From: Ramicandelaber brevisporus
Lineage: Eukaryota > Kickxellomycota > Ramicandelaberales > Ramicandelaberaceae
NCBI GenBank assembly: GCA_025201865.1
Contig: MU603130.1
Coordinates: 1 to 18,919 of the forward strand
Reading direction: 5' to 3'
Length of the DNA stretch: 18,919 nucleotides
Of the stretch, positions 1 to 9,700 are shown piece by piece; position 1 is the first letter of the stretch; every line of letters starts with the position of its first letter. Both the position numbers and the translations under genes were made by a program. The notes below the pieces were generated by a model. That model saw only the letters and a program-made list of their open reading frames with translations. It did not search any database and had not been told where the DNA came from.

Positions 1-2
1 TG

Positions 3-3000
3 GATGCAGAGCTTGACTTGATTCGTCCAATCACAGAAGCACCTCTCCAAGTGTACGATGAATTAACTGCAGATTCAACAGCATTCATACCAGACACTGC
101 AGCACTCGCACTATTGGATCCATCAGCTGCTGCTCACGATAGCTCACGCACTGTTCCAACAGCGATAATCCCTACATCACACTCTCCATCAACATCAACT
201 CACCTCTCACTTGCTCTACCTGTCTCTGACGAAGTACCACCACCACAGCAACAACAACAACAACCGCAACAATCACAGCCAGGTTTGCTAGCGCTATCAA
301 TTGGCAATGAAATGTCCATTGATGAGACTACAATTGAAACACTCAGACCCACTACACCAAAGTTACCAAAGTATATTGAGCCAGAATCCCCTCCTCCACA
401 AATTGTCGCTCCACCAGCTGAGCCCGAAAAGCCAAAAGCAGCACCAGTTGTCGCATTGCTTAGTTCAATATTTGGTGGAAAGAATAAATCAAAGCAGCCA
501 GTAGATAGTCCGCCTGTAGTAGCATCGTCACCAGTACCAACACCAACAAAGTCCAATGTTCTCACAGATGCTGAGCCTGATAGCTTCTTTGGTGATGATT
601 TACTATCTTCAGATGATGACAATGGTATAAATGAAGATACATTGGGTTTGGTTGACGCTTATACTACCACTGCTGCCACTGCTACTACAACTGTGCCTCC
701 TCTAGTTCAAGAACCAACTGGTGTATCTCAACCACTACAGTCACAATTGCAACAGCCGCAGCAACAACAGCCACAGCCACAATTGCAACAACAGTCAGTA
801 GTTGACAATTCAGATGTATTCGAAGTATCTGAGATAGTACTGCCGTCATCTGTGCCAGTTGAATCATCTACAAGCGAGTTCTTGAACGCAGATCGACACC
901 TTCAGCCTCATCAGCAATGGTCTGTAGAAATTGCTCCAGAAATGGATACCGCACCAACTTCCACTTTTACTATTGATAATTGGATCACTCCAGCCAATGA
1001 GACTACAACTACAACTACAAATGAAACTGCGATTGATAATGAAGCTGTGATTGATACCTGGAAGACAACAGTAGATGAAGCCACACGAGAAGTTGCTCCA
1101 ATTACCGACACTGCTGCAGAGACTGTATACGATGAAGCATCAGTCAGAGACCTACAACCGATAGAGCCTGTGACGGAGCTTGATACACTGCTACCACCAG
1201 TAACTACATCAACAGACACGTTCAATGCACTCGTTCAGATGATATCAGAGTCGATCAGTGTTGACCCAGAAACGCCAGCTGCCATCAACACTCCACCAGT
1301 TGTTACAGCTGAACAGCCTGTTATAACGCCAGAGACTGTTCTATCAGCTCCATTTTCAGTCAGCAATATTCTCACATCAATCGCAGCAAAGACTCAACAT
1401 GAATTGGACAATGATGATAATGATGATAATGTGGATGATGATATTAAAGTCGATTATGACGTTTACACAGCACCAGAACAGCCAGAACAGCCAGAACAGC
1501 CAACACAAGCATCAGCTTCCCTTGATATAGAGGCTGAATCTCGTGATGAAGAGGAGTCTGAAGTGGATGATTCTCACAGCGAGCAAATTGCCATCGCACC
1601 AGCTGCAGTAACCTTGGCTGACATACTTGCATCAATCACAGCATCGGTGTCTGTAGACTCTGAAATCGATTCACATGTTCAGCCTGCAGATGCAGTTGAT
1701 GCCCATGTTGAACCTGCAAAAGAAGATGCTGCCACTGAAGCTGTCGACTCTGCCATTGATTTGCCTACTGCGTCTCTTCATGCTTCCGAGCCAGTATCTG
1801 TTATCACTGAGCCAATTACCACCTCCGAGCGCGCTCTGACACCATCTCCTGTTGAGTCTGTCGTTGCTGTAGTGGCTGCTGTATCCGAGTCTGAATCGAC
1901 GCCTGAAGTTGTTCCTGAGGCTGTTCCTGAGGCTGTTCCTGAGGCTGTTCCTGAACCAGATCCATCAAGCGCTCCACTTGTAGTCCAGCCATCCCAGCCA
2001 GATGATGTGGTATCCGTTGAGCCAGTCCGTCCTGTATTCTCGTTCCTGCCTCGTTCTGAGACTGCTAGAATTGCCACTGAATCGAAGGCTGTTGAGCCTG
2101 AACCTGTCGCTGAACCTGTCGCTGAACCTGTCGTTGAGCCTGTCGTTGAGCCTGTCATTGAGCCTGTCATTGAGCCTGTGTCGGTGTCGATGACTGTCCC
2201 TGAGACCACATCTACCGCTTTACCAGAACCGGCACCAGAACCAGTGCCAATACCAGTAGTAGAACCTGAGGCTGAGCCAGAGCCAGAGCCAGAGCCAGTG
2301 CCAGTCTCAGAGCCAGCATCAGCACCAGCACCAGAGCCAGAACCAGCACCAGAGCCAGCACCAGAACCTCAAGCACCTATCATTAACGATGCCATCCACA
2401 TTGTGCCTGATGTCCCAGAACCCTTTGCTCGTCCAGCTTCGCCTATCGTTTCTGCCAGTGTTCCCGAAGTGGCTCAGTTGATTGCTGAAGATACAATTGC
2501 CCAAATCACTGAGACTGTCCGGCTATTCTCACCACCTTCACCAGTTCTGGAGCCAGTTGATGAAGTGCCAGTTCATGTAATTGCTACACCTGCCGTCATT
2601 GTTCAAGGGCCAGCTCACATTGAGGACGAGCCGCCATCATCTCCAGTTACTCTGCCCGCTCCTGAACTCGCGGTTGAACCTGTATTTGAGCCCGAGCTTG
2701 TGAAGGATGTCCCTGTATTGTCTGAGGCTGTTAACCTTGATACTGCTGTTGTCCAAGCAGTTTCTGAGGCTGTTGTTACACTGCCTGATGAGTCCGTGCC
2801 TGTTACTGTTACTGCCGATGGTGCTGAACCAGTTCCAATTGAGCATCAGCCTCTTGAGATTGTTACTGTGTCACAACCAGTTGAAGAGCCTGCTTTCGAA
2901 CCTGCTGTCGAACCTGCTGTCGACACAACGCGATCCTTCAACAAGTTCATTATCGAACCGCCAGTTGCATTCATCGAGCCTGAGCCAGCTGTCCAAGTTG

Positions 3001-5783
3001 AAGTGTTGCCCCCGCCGCCACCACCACCATCACCACCACCACCACCTCTTCCATCGCCTCCTTTGCCAGCTGTTCCTCCTCTGCCAGTACTTGATGTAGC
3101 ACCTGCTTCTGTTGATCCACCAGTGCTGCCACCACCGCCGATTCCAGCGCCGCCAGATGTTGAAGTTGCCCATGAAGTTGAGACAGTTATCACGACACCT
3201 CCTCTTCCACCACCACCATCTGCAGCACCACCTGCAACACTTGAATTTGAACAAACTCTGGTTGCACCATCTCTGCCTTTGCCACCGGTTGTTGAGGAGC
3301 ATCCTTCACAGCGTGCATTACCGGAGCTGTCATGGCCTGCACATCTTCCTCCTCCACCTCTGCCTCCTCCTCTACCTCCGCATAGCGTTCAACAGCACCC
3401 ACCAGTTATCATTGAGTCTGCACCGCCATTGCCTCCCCCACCTTTTGTCCAAACAATTGCTGAGCCGCCACAGCCACAGCTCCCACCACCACCGCTTCCT
3501 CTGCAACTGGCCACAGCTGTACCAGTCGAGACTCCTCCACAGCTGCCACCGCAGCTGCCGCCTCCACCAACGAGCCCTCCTTCTCGATCACTGCGCACTG
3601 CTCATGCTCGGTCTCATAAGCCAGCTACTTCGACAAGTTCTGCAGCTATGTCTGATGCACCACCTGCATTGCCACCACCACCACCACCACCACCACCACC
3701 AACTTCGCCTCCAGCTGTTGTTTCTGAACCAGTTCAGTCCTTCAAGTCGATTCCTGCAAGCTCCCATGTCGATACTGTTGCTGCTTCCAGTTTGCCGATT
3801 GAAGCTCCAGTCTCATTGCCACCCCCTCCGCCACTAGAATCACGCGCTGTGCAGCCAGCTGCTCCTATCTCGCCTGTGGTTGAGTCACCTGAACCAGTTG
3901 CTGAGCATCCGCCGGTAACTGCACAGACTGCGCCAGTTTTGTCTACGCCAACTCACCCCACTCCAATTCTAACCAATGTGCTGGCATCCGCAACTGCTGC
4001 ATTGGCCGAATATGATGACGATGATGACGAAGAAGAGGACGATGCCAATGACGATGCCGATGAAGATGGCGATGATGAGGAGTATTATTATTATGTCGAT
4101 GAAGAAGAAGAAGAAGAAGATGGAGAAGAGGAGGAGGAAGATGATGAAGAAGAGGATGAGAGTGAGTACTCAGAACCTGATGTTGGCGGTCCTAGTGGAT
4201 ATGCAGATGATGAAGACTACAGCGACGATGAAGATGACGATTTTGATGACTTCGTCGAGGTAGCACACAGTAGAGCAATCCCAGCAACAGCAGCAGCAGC
4301 AGCAGCAGCAACAGCGACTAATAACATGGATGACATTGATGGTGAAAATGACGACTTTGACGACTTTGATGACTTTGCAGAAAATAGAGCAGCAATTCCT
4401 ACAGTCACGTCTCTTGATATTGTTCAAAGTCCACCAGTTGTGCAGATTGAAGATGCGATTATTGAGGCAGTTGCATCCTTGAGCCACGAAGTTTACCCAG
4501 ATTTGGGTTTGATGGCAGATGACCATCCAACCACTATTGAGGACCATGGTAACTCTGCTCTGTTGTCAACTCTGAGCACTTCCAGCAATGCATTTGGAAG
4601 GTCAGTTCGTCCGATTATGCACAACGCTCGCACATCACAGCAACAATCCAGTGGTACAGCGCGGCACTTGGTTAATATGAGTCTGGCGTTCTATGGCAAG
4701 ATTGCAGCCGAGCGCACTCGCAAAGGCAAGCGGAAGCCACTTTCAGCAACATCCTCCAAAACGCCAGCATCAGCTGTGGCAGCCAATGGCAGTCTTCGGT
4801 CACGTACTCAGCAGCACAAGCGCATGTACTCAGCTGCGGCTCTCGTTCAGCCAGCCATTCCCGACTATGCCATTCCAATTGATCTCGCAGCTGTACGCTC
4901 GCTGTGTGAAGAATCTCGCGCCTCTCTCAATGATCTCGACGAGGCTACACTGGCATCGATTGCTGCCAAGATGGAGGTTCTCGTCACAGAAATTGCACAG
5001 GCTGTAGTCATCATGCGAGATAGAAGGATGACATTGCGTGACGACCTGCAGAATAACCATCAGATGCTGGCACAACTGTCTAGCCATCCGATTGCCTCTA
5101 CAGCAATGAAGTCAACGAGCAGCAAAGATGGTGCTCGTACACCGCTCAATCGAGTGTCACCAACTGGCGTCAATGCCAGCATGGTTGAGATGTTGATGGC
5201 TCCTCGACCTGAATATCAGCAGCAACAGCAGCAGCAGCTTTTGCGGTCGTCATACTACAGTGCCGGTACGGTGTCACCTGAGGGCTCCAATCCGAGTAGC
5301 CCTCGCGATATGGCTTCGCCACTTGGAGGCATTCCTGGCGCACCGCGGCGGCGCATTGTCGTTGGCTCGTCACCTGCCGCCGGGCGAGCCACATCCACTT
5401 CATCTGTGACGGTGTCGAATGGCACGATGGCACACATCTCACTGTCGGCTCCAACTGCAACACACTCTACGCCTTCTAACTCACACACCACAGAGGAACC
5501 AAGCATCAGCTCAGGTAGTGGTGCGGGTGCTGGTGCGAGTGCTGGTGAGCACCTGTCCATGTATCAGCAACACTACGCGAATCACCACACAGTGTCACCT
5601 CGGTCGCCACCAGCTCAGATCATCCGCCGATCAAACCCAATGGCATCCTCGGTTCTGTCACCAACTGGTGCTGTCTTTAACACTGTCGGTGGCGGTGTAA
5701 CTCCAGTTGTTGGACTCGGGATCGGTCAAGCACGCAGTCCACCGCCAATGCATCGCGCTCCACTACCCCAATTCACGAGATAA
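3..5783 (+). CDS. Large disordered Pro-rich/acidic protein, 5'-truncated at window edge
   Basis: The frame is open from the first base through to TAA at 5781-5783, giving at least 1926 residues. No ATG start lies near the left edge: the first apparent start is TTG at 18 and codons before it are open (D-A-E-L-D), so the gene begins outside the window. Most of the protein is low complexity. In order it has a poly-Gln stretch (about 240-290), Glu-Pro-Val repeats (1900-2400), Pro-rich blocks with PPLP-type strings (3006-3720), an Asp/Glu/Tyr tract (4011-4260), two DDFDDF motifs either side of a poly-Ala run, and a less repetitive helix-prone segment (about 4850-5100). The tail is Ser/Thr-rich with many S-P sites. 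Poly-Pro strings suit profilin, SH3 or WW partners, and acidic Phe motifs resemble clathrin-adaptor ear ligands; both are inference. I recognise no enzymatic domain and no formin FH2. Function unknown. Confidence 0.85.
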   Translation, partial: DAELDLIRPITEAPLQVYDELTADSTAFIPDTAALALLDPSAAAHDSSRTVPTAIIPTSHSPSTSTHLSLALPVSDEVPPPQQQQQQPQQSQPGLLALSIGNEMSIDETTIETLRPTTPKLPKYIEPESPPPQIVAPPAEPEKPKAAPVVALLSSIFGGKNKSKQPVDSPPVVASSPVPTPTKSNVLTDAEPDSFFGDDLLSSDDDNGINEDTLGLVDAYTTTAATATTTVPPLVQEPTGVSQPLQSQLQQPQQQQPQPQLQQQSVVDNSDVFEVSEIVLPSSVPVESSTSEFLNADRHLQPHQQWSVEIAPEMDTAPTSTFTIDNWITPANETTTTTTNETAIDNEAVIDTWKTTVDEATREVAPITDTAAETVYDEASVRDLQPIEPVTELDTLLPPVTTSTDTFNALVQMISESISVDPETPAAINTPPVVTAEQPVITPETVLSAPFSVSNILTSIAAKTQHELDNDDNDDNVDDDIKVDYDVYTAPEQPEQPEQPTQASASLDIEAESRDEEESEVDDSHSEQIAIAPAAVTLADILASITASVSVDSEIDSHVQPADAVDAHVEPAKEDAATEAVDSAIDLPTASLHASEPVSVITEPITTSERALTPSPVESVVAVVAAVSESESTPEVVPEAVPEAVPEAVPEPDPSSAPLVVQPSQPDDVVSVEPVRPVFSFLPRSETARIATESKAVEPEPVAEPVAEPVVEPVVEPVIEPVIEPVSVSMTVPETTSTALPEPAPEPVPIPVVEPEAEPEPEPEPVPVSEPASAPAPEPEPAPEPAPEPQAPIINDAIHIVPDVPEPFARPASPIVSASVPEVAQLIAEDTIAQITETVRLFSPPSPVLEPVDEVPVHVIATPAVIVQGPAHIEDEPPSSPVTLPAPELAVEPVFEPELVKDVPVLSEAVNLDTAVVQAVSEAVVTLPDESVPVTVTADGAEPVPIEHQPLEIVTVSQPVEEPAFEPAVEPAVDTTRSFNKFIIEPPVAFIEPEPAVQVEVLPPPPPPPSPPPPPLPSPPLPAVPPLPVLDVAPASVDPPVLPPPPIPAPPDVEVAHEVETVITTPPLPPPPSAAPPATLEFEQTLVAPSLPLPPVVEEHPSQRALPELSWPAHLPPPPLPPPLPPHSVQQHPPVIIESAPPLPPPPFVQTIAEPPQPQLPPPPLPLQLATAVPVETPPQLPPQLPPPPTSPPSRSLRTAHARSHKPATSTSSAAMSDAPPALPPPPPPPPPPTSPPAVVSEPVQSFKSIPASSHVDTVAASSLPIEAPVSLPPPPPLESRAVQPAAPISPVVESPEPVAEHPPVTAQTAPVLSTPTHPTPILTNVLASATAALAEYDDDDDEEEDDANDDADEDGDDEEYYYYVDEEEEEEDGEEEEEDDEEEDESEYSEPDVGGPSGYADDEDYSDDEDDDFDDFVEVAHSRAIPATAAAAAAATATNNMDDIDGENDDFDDFDDFAENRAAIPTVTSLDIVQSPPVVQIEDAIIEAVASLSHEVYPDLGLMADDHPTTIEDHGNSALLSTLSTSSNAFGRSVRPIMHNARTSQQQSSGTARHLVNMSLAFYGKIAAERTRKGKRKPLSATSSKTPASAVAANGSLRSRTQQHKRMYSAAALVQPAIPDYAIPIDLAAVRSLCEESRASLNDLDEATLASIAAKMEVLVTEIAQAVVIMRDRRMTLRDDLQNNHQMLAQLSSHPIASTAMKSTSSKDGARTPLNRVSPTGVNASMVEMLMAPRPEYQQQQQQQLLRSSYYSAGTVSPEGSNPSSPRDMASPLGGIPGAPRRRIVVGSSPAAGRATSTSSVTVSNGTMAHISLSAPTATHSTPSNSHTTEEPSISSGSGAGAGASAGEHLSMYQQHYANHHTVSPRSPPAQIIRRSNPMASSVLSPTGAVFNTVGGGVTPVVGLGIGQARSPPPMHRAPLPQFTR
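1911..1955 (+). repeat. In-frame 12-bp tandem repeat (V-P-E-A)
   Basis: The unit GTTCCTGAGGCT occurs three times exactly, with a fourth partial copy, inside the large left-hand gene. Each unit encodes Val-Pro-Glu-Ala. The perfect nucleotide identity suggests recent slippage or expansion. Confidence 0.85.
2100..2180 (+). repeat. In-frame 12-bp tandem repeat (E-P-V-x)
   Basis: Six full units and one partial unit of GA(A/G)CCTGTC(G/A)(C/T)T encode Glu-Pro-Val-Ala, then Glu-Pro-Val-Val, then Glu-Pro-Val-Ile. The variants sit in adjacent pairs (Ala Ala, Val Val, Ile Ile), which suggests stepwise duplication. A more degenerate Glu-Pro/Ala-Pro tract follows to about 2370. Confidence 0.85.
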
Positions 5784-5863
5784 CTTGCTCCATTCGACTT
5801 TTGTCATCTTTATCATCCTTGTCATCTTTAGCACCTTTAACTCTAACTTTGATAATATTTTTA

Positions 5864-5873
5864 CCCCCCCCCC
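5864..5873. repeat. C10 homopolymer
   Basis: Ten consecutive C bases lie 81 bp after the stop codon of the left gene, preceded by an AT-rich stretch. It is a slippage-prone tract, and its exact length may carry sequencing error. Confidence 0.8.
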
Positions 5874-6648
5874 GTTTACATTCATTCACCTTTCAACTAC
5901 TATTGCGCTACACGACTTGAGCTAAACATTGTAGAAACTGCGAGCATTTGCTTCGATTGACAGTCAGCCATTCAGCACATCAGACTGGCAGTTGGTTACA
6001 CTGTTGGACGATTTTCCTCTTCGTATAACGTCAGCCTCCGTCAGTAACACAGGCACACAGGCAAGATTTCCCACTCACATCCCAACTGCTGCGTGCAACC
6101 CCCAGCCCTACGTTCATCTTCAACCAGACGTGTCATTTCAGAGTTATAGCTCTCACGTTCCTCCTCCTCCTCCTCCTATCCCCCACCGCCGATCCACGAA
6201 TAAACATACAAAGGAGAGTGTACTCACATCTTTGCTTACTCTGTCAACCACAACTTTCATTTGCCGCCTCTTCTTCATCAATTCCCGTTCCTCCTCCTTT
6301 CCTCCCTTTTCTCCCTTGTTGACTGACTCTTGACATCACTCATTGTTTATTTTCCTGTTCCGAGCATTGCATTAACTGATAGCCTTCTTGTGAGAGTTAG
6401 AGTGAGCATTTCCCGGTGTCTTTGTCAACTTTACTTTGACTTTCTTCGGTCAAGTCCTTGTTGTCATCTTCTCACGTCCCTTACTCTTATTTCTCTCACT
6501 CACTCATTCATTCCGTTCCGTTTACTTTACCTCCATTGCAGTTACTAGTCCGCCGTCCTTGTTTTGTTGTTTACTTGCCTACCTACTGAGTGAGCGATAG
6601 AAGTCCCCTTACTGTTTGTTAGTCATTCATTCAGTTACTAACTCTCCC

Positions 6649-6704
6649 ACACACATACACACATACACACAGATTGACGAGAGAGAAAGAAAGAAAGAAA
6701 GAAA
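6649..6704. repeat. CA-rich 8-bp array and (GAAA)5 in transporter 5' leader
   Basis: Three 8-bp units ACACACAT/ACACACAT/ACACACAG (6649-6672) are followed by five GAAA units (6685-6704). They end 32 bp before the transporter ATG, so they probably lie in its 5' UTR or core promoter. Confidence 0.75.
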
Positions 6705-6736
6705 CAGTTTCCACATAGACAAAGAGTAACAGTGAG

Positions 6737-9700
6737 ATGATGCGATCATTCCCATATCATCCTGTCGATAATCCACAGGATCCGGTCACTGACATTCAGT
6801 GCCAACAGCAGCACCAGCACCAGCAACCGCCAAGTCGGCACATCCTTGATAATCCCCGTCCTGATTCCTCACTTCAATCGCCATCCTCGCCACCGCTATC
6901 GCCATCGCTTGCAAATCCTCAACAATTGTCCACATCACCTGTACTAACAACCAATACAACCACTACCGTAAACAACAACAGTAGCATCAACAGCAACAAC
7001 ATCAACAATAGCAGCAGCAGAACATCTTCGAATTTGCTTGCTTCGCTGTCATTTGGGTCTCTTCCGTCTCGTGAACAATTGTCTCGTCTTTCTATCAGTG
7101 TTGACCGAATCCGTCAAAGTCATAAATCGTTTTTGGACATGTCATCGCCTACATCTGAATCTCATCATCCCCTCTCCAATGATATAAACAATAGAAATAA
7201 CAGCAACATCAGCAACAACAGCAACAACAGCAGTAATGCGGGTAACAATGATACAGCCCGCTCATACTATATTCCACATTCACAACGTCGCCGTGGATAT
7301 TCCAATGCAAATAACAACAACAATAGCAGCAACAAAAACAGTGGAAGCAATACATTTCCACGTCAATCGTCCGTTTATTCTCAACGACATGGCGTGTATT
7401 CTCCGAACTTCACTCTGTATCAGGCCCAGCCACATCAGCTGAATCAACTGAATCAACTGAATCAACTGGACCAACTGGACCAACAGCTCCATTCAACAGC
7501 ATCGCTCGTCAGATCTCCTCAGTCGTCGACATCTCTACTGGCATCAAACTATGAAGCTGACAAGACACTCTGCGCAGCTGCAGCATCCGCGGCCGCAGTC
7601 GCATCTGCCGCTGCTTCTCCATCTTCGGTTCCATCAGTGCGCCGTGGCTCATTTTATGCATCGACACAGCATCTGCACACACCCATTGTTCACCCCGGCT
7701 CAACAGCAGCAAAAGCCACTGCGGACGGTATTGTGATTCCACCTTTATCGGCCGCTGCATCGCCAGGTCACACTGCTGACATTATTTGGGAACAGCCGCC
7801 GGCTTCATCCACAACATCGCCGCATAGAGTATCTCTGCTCCGTTCAATACCTAGTGCAGTAGTATCACCACTGAATCGTCCACACCAATATCACTCCAGT
7901 CAACAGCAGCAGTACCCATACCAACAACAGCAGCTTCAACAGCACCAGCAGCATCAACAGCAGCAACAGCACCAGCAGATCCATAGCTGGGAGATGCAGG
8001 AGTTGACCAACAGCAGCTACCACAGATATCCAGAATCACCTCGTGAAGCAGCTGGTTCATCTCCACAGGCAGCTTCAACAAACATGCGCCGAAATATGAC
8101 AAACAACTCAACTACCAGTAGCAATGATACAACGGTGACTAACAACGAGGGAGGCATCTACATGCTGCCAGCACATTTCTCTCGTCCTCAACTGCAACCC
8201 TTAAACAACGAGCGTTCCAATACTAACACAGATACATATCTAAATGGATGGCCAGAATCACCTGAGATGGATGTTAACAACAACAGTAGCAACAGCAATA
8301 ACAATATCAACAATAGCAATGGCAACAATAACATTGTGAGATCAACTGGCACGCTGAGGCAGTTCAGACGCAGTGGCAGCATTTTCATTGCCAACACAGC
8401 CCATCTCGCTTCAATGGCCGATTCTGATGGTCGTCCAAATGTCAAACTTGGTGGCAGCAACCATGGCTACGGACATGGTGGAGAAGGCAACACACCAACT
8501 TCATCGGCCCTTGGCAGCAACGCCAACCCACCCGTCGAGTACATTGAAGCCACGGAAGATGATTTACGCAATTTACGCCATGTTACCGATGTTGTTCCAT
8601 TTGCCACCTACTTCATCGTGTTGACTGAGTTATGCGAGCGTTTCGCCTTTTATGGCGTATCCGCCCTGTTCCAAAACTACGTCTCACTTCCTTACAACTC
8701 GGCATCAGTTGGAAGCGGTGGCATCATTGGCGGCTTAGGCAAAGGCACTCAAGCAGCTACAGCCATGACAACATTCTTCCAATTCTGGTGTCAGCTCACT
8801 CCCGTTTTTGGCGCGATCTTCGCCGACTCTGTTCTGGGCAAGTTTCGAACAATCATCTTGGCAGCATTCTTGTACGCAATTGGCATGATTGTATTGACAG
8901 TGACTTCGCTGCCAATGTTTTTGGAATCAGCGGGTGGCAATGTGGTGGCAATGATTGGGTTCATTTCAGCAATGTGCATAATTGGTGTTGGCGCAGGTGG
9001 TATCAAGCCAAACATTTCGGCAATGGTTGCAGAGCAGCAACTGCACATTCGCGCCTACGTCAGAACCTTGCCCACTGGCGAGCGAGTCGTGGTGGATCCC
9101 AGTGCCACAGTTCAGCGCATTTTCAATTGGTTTTATTGGGCAATCAACGTTGGTTCATTGTCATCTATTGGCACAACTTTGATTGAGAGATATGTCAACT
9201 TTTGGCCGGCGTTTCTGGTGCCCACTGCAGTGCTGTTGATTGGTGTTGTGATTTTTATTGCTGGAAATCGACACTATCGACATGTCAAGCCGACTGGTTC
9301 CATTCTGATGGTGGTTGTACAGGCGCTGAGATTGGGAGTGCGTCGTGGGCGAGAGGCAGAGGCAGCTGGTCGTCAGCTTGTTCACACTCGTGATCAATAC
9401 CGACCTGGTCGTCTGGACTGGGCCAAACCATCCACCTTCACTCTTGCTGAACGCAACTCACCATATTTGCGTCACATTGTCTGCTGGAATGATGTCTTTA
9501 TTGACGAACTCAAGCGAACTCTCAAGGCTTGCAAGGTGTTTCTGTTCTTCCCCATTTACTGGATGTGCTATGTGCAAATGACAAATACACTCATATCACA
9601 GGCTGCTACAATGAACACTCATCAGTTGCCAAACGATTTGATGCAGAACATCAACCCAATTGTGCTGATCATATTGATTCCCGTGGTGGACTTGTGGATT

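Larger units (their letters stand above)
5784..6736. other. Intergenic: 3' UTR of left gene and promoter/5' UTR of peptide transporter
   Basis: This 953-bp gap lies between two same-strand genes. It is rich in C and T, with a C10 run (5864-5873), a (TCC)6 tract (6159-6177) and CT-rich stretches through 6550. Close to the transporter ATG it turns purine-rich and CA-rich. Short open frames here (for example 5992-6333) have low-complexity Ser/Pro products and no family features, so I do not call them genes. I see no clear TATA box near the transporter start. Confidence 0.6.

Noticed and set aside
1778-2209. Minus-strand frame with Thr-Gly-Ser repeats
   Set aside because: It is the antisense reading of the Glu-Pro-Val repeats in the large gene; its repeat pattern is fully explained by those codons.
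2846-3598. Several overlapping frames on both strands, rich in Gly, Trp, His or Leu
   Set aside because: All are shadow frames of the CCA/CCT/CCG proline codons of the large gene and show no domain.
4170-4547. Minus-strand frame with a poly-Cys run
   Set aside because: Reads the antisense of the GCA poly-Ala and GAT/GAC acidic tract; low complexity only.
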